This document shows, in pieces, positions 1 through 7,989 of a stretch of 64,000 nt of DNA. Both the position numbers and the translations under genes were made by a program. Each line of letters opens with the position of its first letter. Position 1 is the stretch's first letter. Under the pieces are notes generated by a model. It saw nothing but the letters and a program-made list of their open reading frames with translations. It was not told where the DNA came from and ran no database searches. Origin of the DNA: an uncultured Rhizobium sp. (GTDB lineage Bacteria > Pseudomonadota > Alphaproteobacteria > Rhizobiales > Rhizobiaceae); the NCBI GenBank assembly GCA_945952415.1, contig CAMFIF010000003.1:124001-188000 (forward strand), in the 5' to 3' direction.

Positions 1-146
1 GCGCAAACGGCCTCGGCGTGCCGGTGGTGCGGGCGCTGAACTCGGTCAACGTCGCCAAGGGTTTCGAGGCAGGCCTCTGCATCGTCATCCTCGCGATCAT
101 TCTCGATCGCGTGTTCCGGACTTCTGACGCGGGAGATGTGGCATGA
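1..146 (+). CDS. choW: Choline/glycine betaine ABC transporter permease, C-terminal fragment
   Basis: This is the 3' end of a gene that begins before the window; 47 codons plus the stop are visible. The fragment has the C-terminal pattern of ProW/OpuAB/ChoW inner-membrane permeases: a cytoplasmic stretch (LNSVNVAKGFEAGL) followed by a last hydrophobic helix (CIVILAIILDRVF). Its TGA overlaps the ATG of the next gene (ATGA), which indicates translational coupling with the ATPase gene. The family imports choline or betaine as osmoprotectant or carbon source. Substrate cannot be decided without the binding-protein gene, which lies outside the window. Confidence 0.8.
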   Translation, partial: ANGLGVPVVRALNSVNVAKGFEAGLCIVILAIILDRVFRTSDAGDVA

Positions 147-1195
147 CGGCGGCTGTCACCTTCAACAATGTTTCGATCATCTTCGGCAAGGAGCCGGATG
201 CGGCCCTGAAGCTCGTCGACCAGGGCAAGTCCCGCGACGAGATCGGCCACGAGACCGGCATGGTACTGGGCGTGGCAGACGCGACGCTCACCATCGAGGA
301 AGGCGAAATCCTCGTGCTCATGGGGCTTTCCGGCTCCGGCAAGTCGACCCTGCTGCGCGCCGTGAACGGGCTTGCGCCCGTGGTGCGGGGCGAGGTGAGC
401 GTGGCAACGCCGGCGGGGCCGATCAACCCCTACCGCTCGACTGCGAAATCGCTCCGCGAATTCCGCATGCACATCGTCTCCATGGTTTTCCAGCAATTCG
501 CCCTCCTGCCCTGGCGCACGGTGGCGGAGAATGTCGGCTTCGGTCTGGAACTGGCCAACGTGCCCGAGGCGGAGCGCAGCAAGCGCGTGGCCGAGCAGCT
601 GGAACTGGTGAACCTCACCAAATGGGCCAATCGTAAGGTCAACGAGCTTTCCGGCGGCATGCAGCAGCGCGTGGGCCTGGCCCGTGCCTTTGCCACCGGC
701 GCGCCGATCCTGCTCATGGACGAGCCCTTCTCCGCGCTCGACCCGCTGATCCGCACCCGCCTGCAGGACGAGCTCCTGGAATTCCAGCGTCGCCTGAAGA
801 AGACCATCCTCTTCGTCAGCCACGACCTGGACGAAGCTTTCCGCATCGGCAACCGCATCGCCATCATGGAAGGCGGCCGCATCATCCAGTGCGGCACCCC
901 GCAGGAGATCGTCAAGAACCCGGCAAACCAGTATGTGGCGGATTTCGTGGCCAACATGAACCCGATCAACATGCTGACCGCCGCCGACGTGATGCAGGGC
1001 GGCATAGCCCCCGGGCCGGCCGATGCGCCCGTTTCCGGCAATGCCGCGCCCACCACGCCGCTCGTCGACATTCTCGATACGCTCGCCCGCAAGCCGGGCA
1101 ATATCGGAGTTGTGGACAATGGCGCAATTATTGGCACAATCAATGCCCAGAACATCATTGAAGGGCTGACGCGCCACCGCCGCAAGGACGGCTGA
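143..1195 (+). CDS. choV: Choline/glycine betaine ABC transporter ATP-binding protein
   Basis: The 350-residue ATPase of a ProV/OpuAA/ChoV-type osmoprotectant importer energises uptake through the permease encoded just upstream. Visible motifs are the Walker A loop GLSGSGKST (about residues 62-70), the ABC signature LSGGMQQRV, Walker B ILLMDEPFSALD and the switch histidine in FVSHDLDEA. The N-terminal region before Walker A is long, as in ProV, because these proteins carry an extra helical leader. The roughly 80 residues after the ATPase core replace the usual tandem CBS domains with a shorter, weakly conserved tail. The start overlaps the choW stop, so this is the last gene of a choXWV-type operon. 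The symbol rests on family and rhizobial context; proV is an equivalent name. Confidence 0.85.
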   Translation: MTAAVTFNNVSIIFGKEPDAALKLVDQGKSRDEIGHETGMVLGVADATLTIEEGEILVLMGLSGSGKSTLLRAVNGLAPVVRGEVSVATPAGPINPYRSTAKSLREFRMHIVSMVFQQFALLPWRTVAENVGFGLELANVPEAERSKRVAEQLELVNLTKWANRKVNELSGGMQQRVGLARAFATGAPILLMDEPFSALDPLIRTRLQDELLEFQRRLKKTILFVSHDLDEAFRIGNRIAIMEGGRIIQCGTPQEIVKNPANQYVADFVANMNPINMLTAADVMQGGIAPGPADAPVSGNAAPTTPLVDILDTLARKPGNIGVVDNGAIIGTINAQNIIEGLTRHRRKDG

Positions 1196-1227
1196 GCCGG
1201 CGCCCTTCTTTCCGGAAGGGCAGGCAG

Positions 1228-1977
1228 TTGAACGAGAAACCTTCGGTCCTCCGGGTGACCGACGACGATGCAAGACGGGAAGCGCGCACCCTCATGCGGG
1301 GGGCGCGCTTTTCTGCGCTTGCCGTCATCGATCCGCAGACGGGCTTTCCGAGCGCCACCCGCGTGCTGACGGCAACCGCACCCGACGGAACCCCGGTCAT
1401 CCTCGTATCCGCGCTCTCCGCCCATACAAGGGCGCTGGAGCAGGATCCGCGCTGTTCCCTCCTCTCGGGCGAACCCGGCAAGGGAGATCCGCTCGCCTAC
1501 CCCCGCCTCAGCCTCCAGGCCCGCGCCCGCCGGGTGGAGCGCAGCGAGCCGCTGCACCAGTGGCTGCGCGGCCGCTTCCTGCGCCGCCATCCCAAATCCG
1601 CGCTCTACATCGACTTTGACGATTTTCGATTCGTGAAGCTCGAACCGGTCACCGCGAATCTCAACGGGGGATTCGGCAAGGCCTATGTGATCGACGGTCA
1701 GGATCTCATAATCAGCCATCCGGACACGGAGCGCTTGGCTCAAAATGAACAGGAAATTTTAGAGGAAATCACAACTTCAAATTTAGGTTTGGCCCAGGAA
1801 GTTGCTAGAACAAAATATCGCGATGAGCGGGATGACTGGCAATTTACAGCTTTGGATATGGGCGGAATTGAAGTTTCCTCAAAAAATATTCTCCTGAGAG
1901 TGGAAATTCCATTCCAGGATATGAACCTGACTCATATGGCTTCAGACATTCGAAAAGTAGCATGTTCAATACCCTAA
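1228..1977 (+). CDS. HugZ-like heme-utilisation / pyridoxamine-phosphate-oxidase-fold protein
   Basis: A 249-residue protein beginning at TTG 1228, 32 nt after choV, with a GGAAGG element upstream. Residues 1-165 look like the split-barrel flavin/heme-binding fold of the HugZ/HutZ group (ATRVLTATAPDGTPVILVSALSAHT, DPRCSLL, and the FRFVKLEP...GGFGKAYVI strand). The C-terminal third aligns in pattern with a DUF2470 domain (DDWQFTALDMGGIEV) but lacks the usual HMNxDH histidines. Base composition changes sharply near 1737: the 5' part is GC-rich like its neighbours and the rest is strongly AT-rich. Heme binding by this copy is therefore doubtful. It lies directly upstream of nolR on the same strand. 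Confidence 0.7.
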   Translation: MNEKPSVLRVTDDDARREARTLMRGARFSALAVIDPQTGFPSATRVLTATAPDGTPVILVSALSAHTRALEQDPRCSLLSGEPGKGDPLAYPRLSLQARARRVERSEPLHQWLRGRFLRRHPKSALYIDFDDFRFVKLEPVTANLNGGFGKAYVIDGQDLIISHPDTERLAQNEQEILEEITTSNLGLAQEVARTKYRDERDDWQFTALDMGGIEVSSKNILLRVEIPFQDMNLTHMASDIRKVACSIP

Positions 1978-1978
1978 T

Positions 1979-1994
1979 TTTAGTGATATACAAT
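1979..1994 (+). promoter_or_regulatory. Candidate NolR-binding box
   Basis: The sequence TTTAG, nine bases, then AT matches the published NolR target pattern (A/T)TTAG-N9-A(T/A). It sits in the AT-rich stretch about 95 bp before the nolR start, where an autoregulatory site would be expected. The motif is short and should also occur by chance tens of times in a window of this size, so the placement carries most of the weight. Confidence 0.4.
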
Positions 1995-2019
1995 TATGTT
2001 GTAATCAGTATCATACAGT

Positions 2020-2040
2020 CAGTGCAACATTCGTGCACTG
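2020..2040. promoter_or_regulatory. Inverted repeat upstream of nolR
   Basis: A perfect dyad, CAGTGCA then seven bases then TGCACTG, lies 46 bp before the nolR start codon. It could be an operator for an ArsR-type dimer or a small hairpin in the leader. It differs from the NolR box at 1979-1994. Confidence 0.4.
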
Positions 2041-2086
2041 TAACCATCCAACCACCAACGACCGCCAGCGTTGGAGAGACAAAGAG

Positions 2087-2404
2087 ATGATGACAAAGAC
2101 ACTCGACCACCACACCGCCGCGGCCGCCGGCCTGCTGTCCGCAATGGCCAATCCGAAGCGCCTGATGATTCTGTGCGCTCTGGTGAAGGACGAAGTTCCT
2201 GTAGGCGTCCTCGCGAACCAGGTGGGCCTGAGCCAGTCGGCTCTGTCCCAGCATCTTTCCAAGCTGCGTGCCCAGCATCTGGTCAACACGCGCCGCGATG
2301 CGCAGACCATCTATTACTCCTGCGATTCCTCGGCAGTCATCAGCCTGCTGCAGACGCTGGATGGTATCTACAGCCAGCCGGAAAAGGCCCGCTCCGCGGC
2401 CTGA
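2087..2404 (+). CDS. nolR: NolR-like ArsR/SmtB-family transcriptional repressor
   Basis: A 105-residue winged-helix regulator. It closely resembles the rhizobial NolR, a global repressor that acts on nodulation and other genes: LLSAMANPKRLMILCALVKDE, then the recognition-helix region VGLSQSALSQHLSKLRAQHLV, then the wing TRRDAQTIYYSC. The start chosen is ATG 2087 because GGAGA lies 9 nt upstream; an earlier in-frame ATG at 2033 adds an unconserved, AT-rich leader. No metal-binding cysteine cluster is seen, as expected for NolR rather than ArsR or SmtB. The gene is monocistronic, bounded by an AT-rich promoter region and the terminator at 2488-2525. Confidence 0.8.
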   Translation: MMTKTLDHHTAAAAGLLSAMANPKRLMILCALVKDEVPVGVLANQVGLSQSALSQHLSKLRAQHLVNTRRDAQTIYYSCDSSAVISLLQTLDGIYSQPEKARSAA

Positions 2405-2487
2405 TACGGACGAATGGCAAAGCCTTGATGCGGCGGCCTGACGAGGTGGCAGCATCCGGGACACCCATTGCCTGATCCAAACAACAA

Positions 2488-2525
2488 GGCCCCTGCGGCA
2501 CGCGCCGCAGGGGCCTGTCTTTTTT
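2488..2525 (+). terminator. Rho-independent terminator after nolR
   Basis: A 12-bp perfect stem (GGCCCCTGCGGC with GCCGCAGGGGCC) closes a four-base loop ACGC and is followed by TGTCTTTTTT. It ends the nolR transcript. Confidence 0.9.
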
Positions 2526-2883
2526 GACCGCCGGTCAGAGGAATGGAGCGAAAGACCCGTATTTTTGCCCTGTCCAGGTCCGTGCGCCGATCCGCACACG
2601 AGGAATGGCAGCGGCAACTTGCCCAAAACTTGCCATTGAAGGTTTTATATCTATTTTTTTGGATACTAACGTTCGAATGGCCAGCAACCTTTGGGAAACA
2701 CGCCTGCCCGGGGTCACCGCCGGTTTTCTCGCTTTTCCGTGGGCATCGCCAGTCGGGTACAGCGCCAATCACAGGTTTCGATGCACCCATTCGTGCTTTT
2801 GCTTTGACTTTCCTGCTCCGCATCGGAAAATCCGCCCCGAAATAGGGGAAAGTGGCTCCGAATCCGAGCCGAGGAGATAGATT
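2526..2883 (+). other. Intergenic region between nolR and the transaminase gene
   Basis: No credible gene is seen in these 358 bases. The stretch around 2640-2680 is AT-rich. A TTGACT hexamer at 2804-2809 is a possible -35 element, but no good -10 follows at the proper distance. The strong ribosome-binding site AGGAGAT at about 2871-2877 belongs to the downstream transaminase gene. Confidence 0.5.
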
Positions 2884-4212
2884 ATGTCTGACCGTATGAA
2901 TGCAACGCCCAATGACATGCGCGCCTTCTGGATGCCGTTCACCGCGAACCGGCAGTTCAAGAAGGAGCCGCGTCTCTTCGTCGGCGCGAAGGACATGTAT
3001 TACACCACCCATGACGGCCGCACCGTTCTCGACGGCACCGCCGGCCTCTGGTGCGTGAATGCCGGCCATTGCCGCCCGAAGATCACCGAGGCGATCCGCC
3101 AGCAGGCCGGCGAGCTCGATTACGCGCCCGCCTTCCAGCTCGGCCATCCCAAGGCCTTCGAGCTTGCCAACCGGCTGATCGACATCGCGCCCGAGGGGAT
3201 GGGCCACGTGCTCTACACCAATTCCGGCTCGGAATCGGTGGAAACGGCCCTCAAGGTGGCGCTGGCCTATCAGCGTGTGAAGGGCCAGGGCAGCCGCACC
3301 CGTCTCATCGGCCGCGAGCGCGGCTATCATGGCGTGAATTTCGGAGGCATTTCCGTGGGTGGCATCGTCGCCAACCGCAAGATGTTCGGCACGCTGCTGA
3401 CCGGCGTCGACCACATGCCGCACACGCACAACCTCGCCAAGAATGCCTTCACCCGCGGAATGCCGGAGCATGGCGGCGACCTCGCCACGGAACTCGAACG
3501 CATCGTGACGCTGCATGACGCTTCCACGATTGCTGCCGTGATCGTCGAGCCGGTTGCCGGCTCCACCGGCGTTCTCATCCCGCCGAAGGGCTATCTCCAG
3601 AAGCTGCGCGAGATCTGCACCAAGCACGGCATCCTGCTGATTTTCGACGAAGTCATCACCGGCTTCGGTCGTCTCGGTGCACCCTTCGCCGCCCAGTATT
3701 TCGATGTGAAGCCCGACATCATCACCACAGCCAAGGGCCTGACCAATGGCGTGATCCCCATGGGCGCGGTTTTCGTCACCAATGAGATACACGACGCCTT
3801 CATGACCGGCCCGGAACACATGATCGAGTTCTTCCACGGCTATACCTATTCCGGGAACCCGATCGCCTCCGCCGCCGCGCTCGGCACGCTCGACACCTAC
3901 CGCGAAGAGGGCCTGCTGACCCGCGCCGCCGAACTCGCCGGCTACTGGGAAGACGCGCTCCATTCGCTGAAGGACTGCCCCAACGTCATCGACGTCAGAA
4001 ACATTGGCCTGATCGGCGCAATCGAGCTGGAGCCGATTGCCGGCGAACCGACCAAGCGCGCCTTCTCCGCCTTCCTCAAGGCCTATGAAAAGGGCCTGCT
4101 GATCCGCACCACCGGCGACATCATCGCGCTGTCTCCGCCGCTGATCATCGAAAAGGCTCAGATCAACGAGCTCTTCTCCAAGCTCCGCGACGTGCTGATG
4201 AACAATATCTGA
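2884..4212 (+). CDS. Omega-amino acid:pyruvate aminotransferase (class III, PLP)
   Basis: A 442-residue class III PLP-dependent aminotransferase, full length for beta-alanine/omega-amino acid:pyruvate transaminases. Features seen are the N-terminal FWMPFTANRQF block and GTAGLWCVNAGH typical of this subgroup, the phosphate-binding NSGSESVETALKVALAY, the PLP-stacking YHGVNFGG, the cofactor aspartate in IFDEVITGFGR, and the Schiff-base lysine in TTAKGLTNG. It should move the omega-amino group of beta-alanine or similar amines to pyruvate, giving a semialdehyde and alanine in the cytosol. AGGAGAT precedes the start at good spacing. It stands alone, with hairpins on both sides. The exact amine donor cannot be read from sequence. 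Confidence 0.9.
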   Translation: MSDRMNATPNDMRAFWMPFTANRQFKKEPRLFVGAKDMYYTTHDGRTVLDGTAGLWCVNAGHCRPKITEAIRQQAGELDYAPAFQLGHPKAFELANRLIDIAPEGMGHVLYTNSGSESVETALKVALAYQRVKGQGSRTRLIGRERGYHGVNFGGISVGGIVANRKMFGTLLTGVDHMPHTHNLAKNAFTRGMPEHGGDLATELERIVTLHDASTIAAVIVEPVAGSTGVLIPPKGYLQKLREICTKHGILLIFDEVITGFGRLGAPFAAQYFDVKPDIITTAKGLTNGVIPMGAVFVTNEIHDAFMTGPEHMIEFFHGYTYSGNPIASAAALGTLDTYREEGLLTRAAELAGYWEDALHSLKDCPNVIDVRNIGLIGAIELEPIAGEPTKRAFSAFLKAYEKGLLIRTTGDIIALSPPLIIEKAQINELFSKLRDVLMNNI

Positions 4213-4239
4213 GATATGGTCCTCATGGACCAATTGAGG

Positions 4240-4268
4240 GAACGGCCCCGAAGGGGTCGTTCTCTCTT
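4240..4268 (+). terminator. Probable terminator after the transaminase gene
   Basis: GAACGGCCCC and GGGGTCGTTC pair (one G-U) around a GAA loop, followed by a pyrimidine tract TCTCTTCC rather than a pure T run. Confidence 0.65.
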
Positions 4269-4319
4269 CCCGCAAACACCGCACAGACGATAATCAAACA
4301 TTCCCCGAAGGACGTATCA

Positions 4320-4829
4320 ATGCGCATATCCAGGAAGATTATCTTCATTGCTTTGGCTGCCTGTTTCACGGCATTTCATGCCGAGGATGGCATGGCCAAA
4401 GAAAAATACCCATCCTTCTGGAAGAAATCGATGGTCAATGACCCCGCGGTGAACTTTCCCTTGAAAACCTTCTCTCAGCCGCTTTCAAACCCGGTTTCGG
4501 AATACATCAAGAACATCATGCTGGCAAATTTGCTTTCGTCGGAATGCACGGGCGCCGTTATTGATAAGAAAATAGAGAAACAACTCCGCAAGAATGTTCG
4601 CGCGTCTCAACTCAAGGGAAAAGCTTGGGACGATGCGATGTTTCTGGCAAACTCCCAATTCACCTCTTTCAATTTTCAGACCCTCGCCCATTTATGCGCG
4701 GGCATCGATCATCTTTACGGGCCAGAGGGGGTACTGGAGAAAAACCTGATGCGTCCGGGAAAGGGAGAACCCCGCCACAGCTACGATCCCGCGAACCCCT
4801 ACCTTCGCCCCAAGCCAATCAAATTCTAA
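4320..4829 (+). CDS. Hypothetical secreted protein, possible lipoprotein
   Basis: A 169-residue protein that I do not recognise. The N-terminus is a signal sequence (MRISRKIIFIALAAC) whose LAAC fits a lipobox with Cys15, so it may be a lipoprotein; no clear signal peptidase I site is seen. Two further cysteines (SSECTG and HLCAG) could form a disulfide. The C-terminus is proline-rich (YDPANPYLRPKP). GAAGGA sits before ATG 4320. Codon use is distinctly more AT-rich than in the genes on either side, which suggests recent acquisition or a fast-evolving orphan. Confidence 0.65.
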   Translation: MRISRKIIFIALAACFTAFHAEDGMAKEKYPSFWKKSMVNDPAVNFPLKTFSQPLSNPVSEYIKNIMLANLLSSECTGAVIDKKIEKQLRKNVRASQLKGKAWDDAMFLANSQFTSFNFQTLAHLCAGIDHLYGPEGVLEKNLMRPGKGEPRHSYDPANPYLRPKPIKF

Positions 4830-4928
4830 GCCGAGCGGAAAAGGCACAGACGCGCCGTTTCACTTTCCTTAGCATCCGTTTCCCCGCTACAGTTGCACAC
4901 ATGACTCGCGATGTGGGGGCGAATTGGC

Positions 4929-6623
4929 ATGACCCAAAGACTGGAACGGTTGATCGATCAGGGCACGGGCCGCATGCCTGCCGATATCGTGCTGAAGAAC
5001 GGGCGCTTCTTCGATCTGGTGACGGGAGAGCTCGTAGCCTCGGATATTGCCATTTCCGGCGACCGTATCGTAGGCACGGGCGAAATCTATGAGGGCCGGG
5101 AGGAAATCGACATTTCCGGCCGCATCGTCGTGCCCGGCTTCATCGATACCCATCTGCACATCGAAAGCTCGCTCGTCACGCCCCATGAATTCGATCGCTG
5201 CGTGCTGCCCTATGGAGTCACCACCGCCATATGCGATCCGCATGAGATCGCCAATGTGCTGGGCACCGAAGGCATCCAGTTCTTTCTCGATTCGGCGGTC
5301 GAGACGATCATGGATATAAGGGTGCAGCTCTCTTCCTGCGTACCCGCCACCCATCTGGAAACCTCAGGCGCCGATCTGCCGATCGAGCGGCTTCTCCCCT
5401 TCCGCAACCATCCGAAGGTGATCGGGCTTGCGGAATTCATGAATTTTCCGGGCGTCGTCCACAAGGACCCCACCTGCCTCGCCAAGCTCGATGCCTTTTA
5501 TGGCGACCATATCGACGGCCATGCCCCGCTGCTCTCGGGGCGGGATTTGAACGGCTACCTCGCCGCCGGCATCCGCACGGAGCACGAGTGCACCAATGTT
5601 CCCGAAGCGATGGAGAAGATCCGCAAGGGCATGCACATCCTCGTGCGCGAAGGCTCGGTCTCGAAAGACCTGCACGCGCTCATGCCGATCATGACCGAGC
5701 GGCTTTCGCCCTTCCTCGCGCTCTGCACGGATGATCGCAACCCGCTCGATATCGCCGAGGAAGGCCATCTGGATTACATGATCCGCACCGCGATTGCGCA
5801 TGGCGTGGAGCCGCTGGCGATCTATCGGGCCGCCTCCATTTCCGCCGCCCGCGCCTTCGGCCTTCGTGATCGTGGCCTCGTTGCGCCCGGCTGGCGGGCC
5901 GATCTCGTGGTCATCGACAGTCTGGAAAACTGCAAGGCGGACATGGTCTTTGCCGGCGGACGGCGCGTGACCCCCGCGCTCTTCGCAAGCCGCAAGCCGG
6001 TCTCCCCCGTCGGGCTCGACAGCGTGAAGGCCCGCACCGTCACCGCAGCCGATTTCGGCGTGCCGGTCAGCGAAGGCGAAGTGCCCGTCATCGGCGTGCT
6101 GCCGGGAAAAATCATCACCGAACACCGGCGCTATCGCCTGCCCGCCCGCGGCAACCAGACGAGCCTCGATCTTGCCAACGACATCATCAAGGTCGCCGTC
6201 ATCGAGAGGCATGGAAAGAATGGCAATCATACCAATGGCTTCGTGCAGGGCTTCGGGCTGAAGAAAGGCGCCATCGCCTCGACCGTCGGCCATGACAGCC
6301 ACAATATCTGCGTCGTCGGCGTCAGCGAGGAGGACATGGCGCTCGCGGCAAACCGGCTTTCCGATATCAAGGGCGGCTTCGTAGTCGTGGAAGACGGCCG
6401 CGTCACCGGGGAGATTGCCCTGCCCGTCGCCGGGCTAATGAGCCTGGAACCCTATGAACAGGTGCGCGACACGCTGCACCATCTGAGGCTGGCAGCCTAT
6501 GCGCTCGGCACGACGCTCACGGAGCCCTTCCTGCAGGTTGCCTTCCTGCCGCTTCCCGTCATTCCGCACCTGAAGATTTCCGATCGGGGCATGGTGGATG
6601 TCGACCGTTTCGCGCTCCTCTGA
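4929..6623 (+). CDS. ade: Adenine deaminase
   Basis: A 564-residue amidohydrolase of the bacterial Ade type (EC 3.5.4.2), converting adenine to hypoxanthine and ammonia in the cytosol. The metal motif is THLHIESS after PGFID, followed by CDPHEIANV, a central HGHAP-type region (DGHAPLLSG) and a C-terminal domain with HGKNGN and [19 protein letters not shown], which is diagnostic of Ade rather than adenosine deaminase. Start ATG 4929 gives the usual family length with a GGGGGC element upstream; ATG 4911 would only add six residues. It feeds hypoxanthine to the xanthine dehydrogenase encoded at 23-28 kb. The K+ channel gene follows by 7 nt or overlaps. Confidence 0.93.
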   Translation: MTQRLERLIDQGTGRMPADIVLKNGRFFDLVTGELVASDIAISGDRIVGTGEIYEGREEIDISGRIVVPGFIDTHLHIESSLVTPHEFDRCVLPYGVTTAICDPHEIANVLGTEGIQFFLDSAVETIMDIRVQLSSCVPATHLETSGADLPIERLLPFRNHPKVIGLAEFMNFPGVVHKDPTCLAKLDAFYGDHIDGHAPLLSGRDLNGYLAAGIRTEHECTNVPEAMEKIRKGMHILVREGSVSKDLHALMPIMTERLSPFLALCTDDRNPLDIAEEGHLDYMIRTAIAHGVEPLAIYRAASISAARAFGLRDRGLVAPGWRADLVVIDSLENCKADMVFAGGRRVTPALFASRKPVSPVGLDSVKARTVTAADFGVPVSEGEVPVIGVLPGKIITEHRRYRLPARGNQTSLDLANDIIKVAVIERHGKNGNHTNGFVQGFGLKKGAIASTVGHDSHNICVVGVSEEDMALAANRLSDIKGGFVVVEDGRVTGEIALPVAGLMSLEPYEQVRDTLHHLRLAAYALGTTLTEPFLQVAFLPLPVIPHLKISDRGMVDVDRFALL

Positions 6624-6630
6624 AACAGCC

Positions 6631-7416
6631 ATGAACCGCAACGGCCATCACCCGCACTCGCGCTTCGTCCGCCACCTGCGCAGCCTCTATCTCGGCCAGC
6701 ACAGGGCCGCGCTCCGCTTTCAGCTGGTCATGGCGGTGGTCGATTTCGGCATCATTGCCTTCTTCCTCGCCCAGCCTTATCTCAAGGACCACGCCACCTA
6801 TTTCCTGCTGGATCTGGCCTTTGCGCTCTGGATCATGGGGGATCTCACCGCCCAGTTCCTGATTACGCGGGACCGGCGGCGTTTCTTCCTCACGCCCATG
6901 GTCTATGTGGATCTGGCGATCCTCGCCACGCTCGTGCTGCCGCACATGCTGGTGAGCTTCGCATTCCTCAGGGCCATGCGCATCTGGGCGATAGCCAGGC
7001 GGCCCATTCTGAAGGCCGCGCTGCGCCATTTTCATCTGACGAGCTGGATCGATGTGGTGCGGGCGACCATCAATATGGTGGTCTTCCTCTTTACCGCATC
7101 GGGCTTCGTCTACACCTTCTTCTTCCAGCAGCGGGAAAGCGGAAACGGTTTCGTCGATGCGCTTTATTTCACCGTCACGACCATGACGACCACGGGCTTC
7201 GGCGACATCACCCTGCCGGGAACGGCCGGCAAGCTTACCTCCATCGTCATGATGATCGTCGGCATTTCGCTTTTCGTGCGGCTCGCCCAGGCGCTGGTGC
7301 GGCCCTTCAAGGTCACCTATCCCTGCCCCAAATGCGGCCTCTCCCGGCATGATACGGATGCGGTGCACTGCAAGGCCTGCGGCCACCTGCTGAACATCCC
7401 CGATGAGGGGCTCTAA
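6631..7416 (+). CDS. Voltage-gated-type potassium channel with C-terminal zinc ribbon
   Basis: A 261-residue inner-membrane channel. Hydrophobic segments at about residues 28-55, 65-85 and 95-115 and a basic LRAMRIWAIARR segment resemble S1-S4. They are followed by a pore with the filter TTTGFGD and a final helix. The C-terminal 30 residues contain CPKCG and CKACG, a four-cysteine zinc ribbon, in place of an RCK domain. ATG 6631 is used; an upstream in-frame ATG at 6598 would overlap the ade stop by 26 nt. It probably conducts K+ passively. The ribbon may be a regulatory or assembly element, which is inference. Confidence 0.8.
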   Translation: MNRNGHHPHSRFVRHLRSLYLGQHRAALRFQLVMAVVDFGIIAFFLAQPYLKDHATYFLLDLAFALWIMGDLTAQFLITRDRRRFFLTPMVYVDLAILATLVLPHMLVSFAFLRAMRIWAIARRPILKAALRHFHLTSWIDVVRATINMVVFLFTASGFVYTFFFQQRESGNGFVDALYFTVTTMTTTGFGDITLPGTAGKLTSIVMMIVGISLFVRLAQALVRPFKVTYPCPKCGLSRHDTDAVHCKACGHLLNIPDEGL

Positions 7417-7429
7417 GGCAGGCGGCAGC

Positions 7430-7915
7430 TCAGCCCGTCTTCGCCGCCTTCAGCTTGCGGGTGCAAAGGCTGTAGAAGCCGCCGCCCTTCTGGATCCAGC
7501 GCAGGCCATTGAGCGTACCCGCCTTCTTGGATGCCCGATAGGCGGCCGAGCAGGTGTGGAGCCGCGCAAGCGAAGGCTTCTCCGCGGCAAATTTCGGATC
7601 GAGCGCCGCGGGCAGCAACGCATCCACCGCCGCGGGCGAAGGAGAAGCCACTGAAGCCGGCGCGTCTTTCGGCGCGGCAGCGGCGGCTACCGCAAGCTTT
7701 TCCGCGCCTCCGTCGGGCAGGTCAGGCGCGGCTGCGGCACCCCCGCAATGGCTGGCGCGGAAGGCGGTCCAGTTCTCGCCGTTCAGCGTGCCCGCCTTCT
7801 TGGCGGCCTGATAGAGGGCGCTGCATTCCTTGAGCGTCATGGCCGAGGCGGGTGCGGCCATGAAGGCGCATGCCGCTAGCGCGACAAAGACGAAGAAAAG
7901 GACTCCGGGCTTCAT
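7430..7915 (-). CDS. Secreted protein with duplicated Cys-Tyr-Lys-Lys motif
   Basis: A 161-residue exported protein. The signal peptide (MKPGVLFFVFVALAACAFMAAPASA) ends at an ASA-M site. Two copies of one short domain follow: CSALYQAAKKAGTLNG...C near the N-terminus and CSAAYRASKKAGTLNG...C near the C-terminus. They are joined by about 60 alanine/proline-rich residues. Each unit has two cysteines, so each could form its own disulfide. Similar single units occur in small periplasmic proteins of Rhizobiales with no known role. The gene is convergent with the channel gene, ending 13 nt from it. Function unknown. Confidence 0.75.
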   Translation of the reverse strand: MKPGVLFFVFVALAACAFMAAPASAMTLKECSALYQAAKKAGTLNGENWTAFRASHCGGAAAAPDLPDGGAEKLAVAAAAAPKDAPASVASPSPAAVDALLPAALDPKFAAEKPSLARLHTCSAAYRASKKAGTLNGLRWIQKGGGFYSLCTRKLKAAKTG

Positions 7916-7989
7916 TCCACAACCTCGTATCCATAAGGGGTTGCGGATATAATCGCCAAAACGGAGTTTTTGTAAAGTACTTTCGAATA

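Noticed and set aside
2368..4284. A 638-codon minus-strand frame opposite the transaminase gene
   Set aside because: Runs through the nolR terminator and the transaminase gene; no family features.
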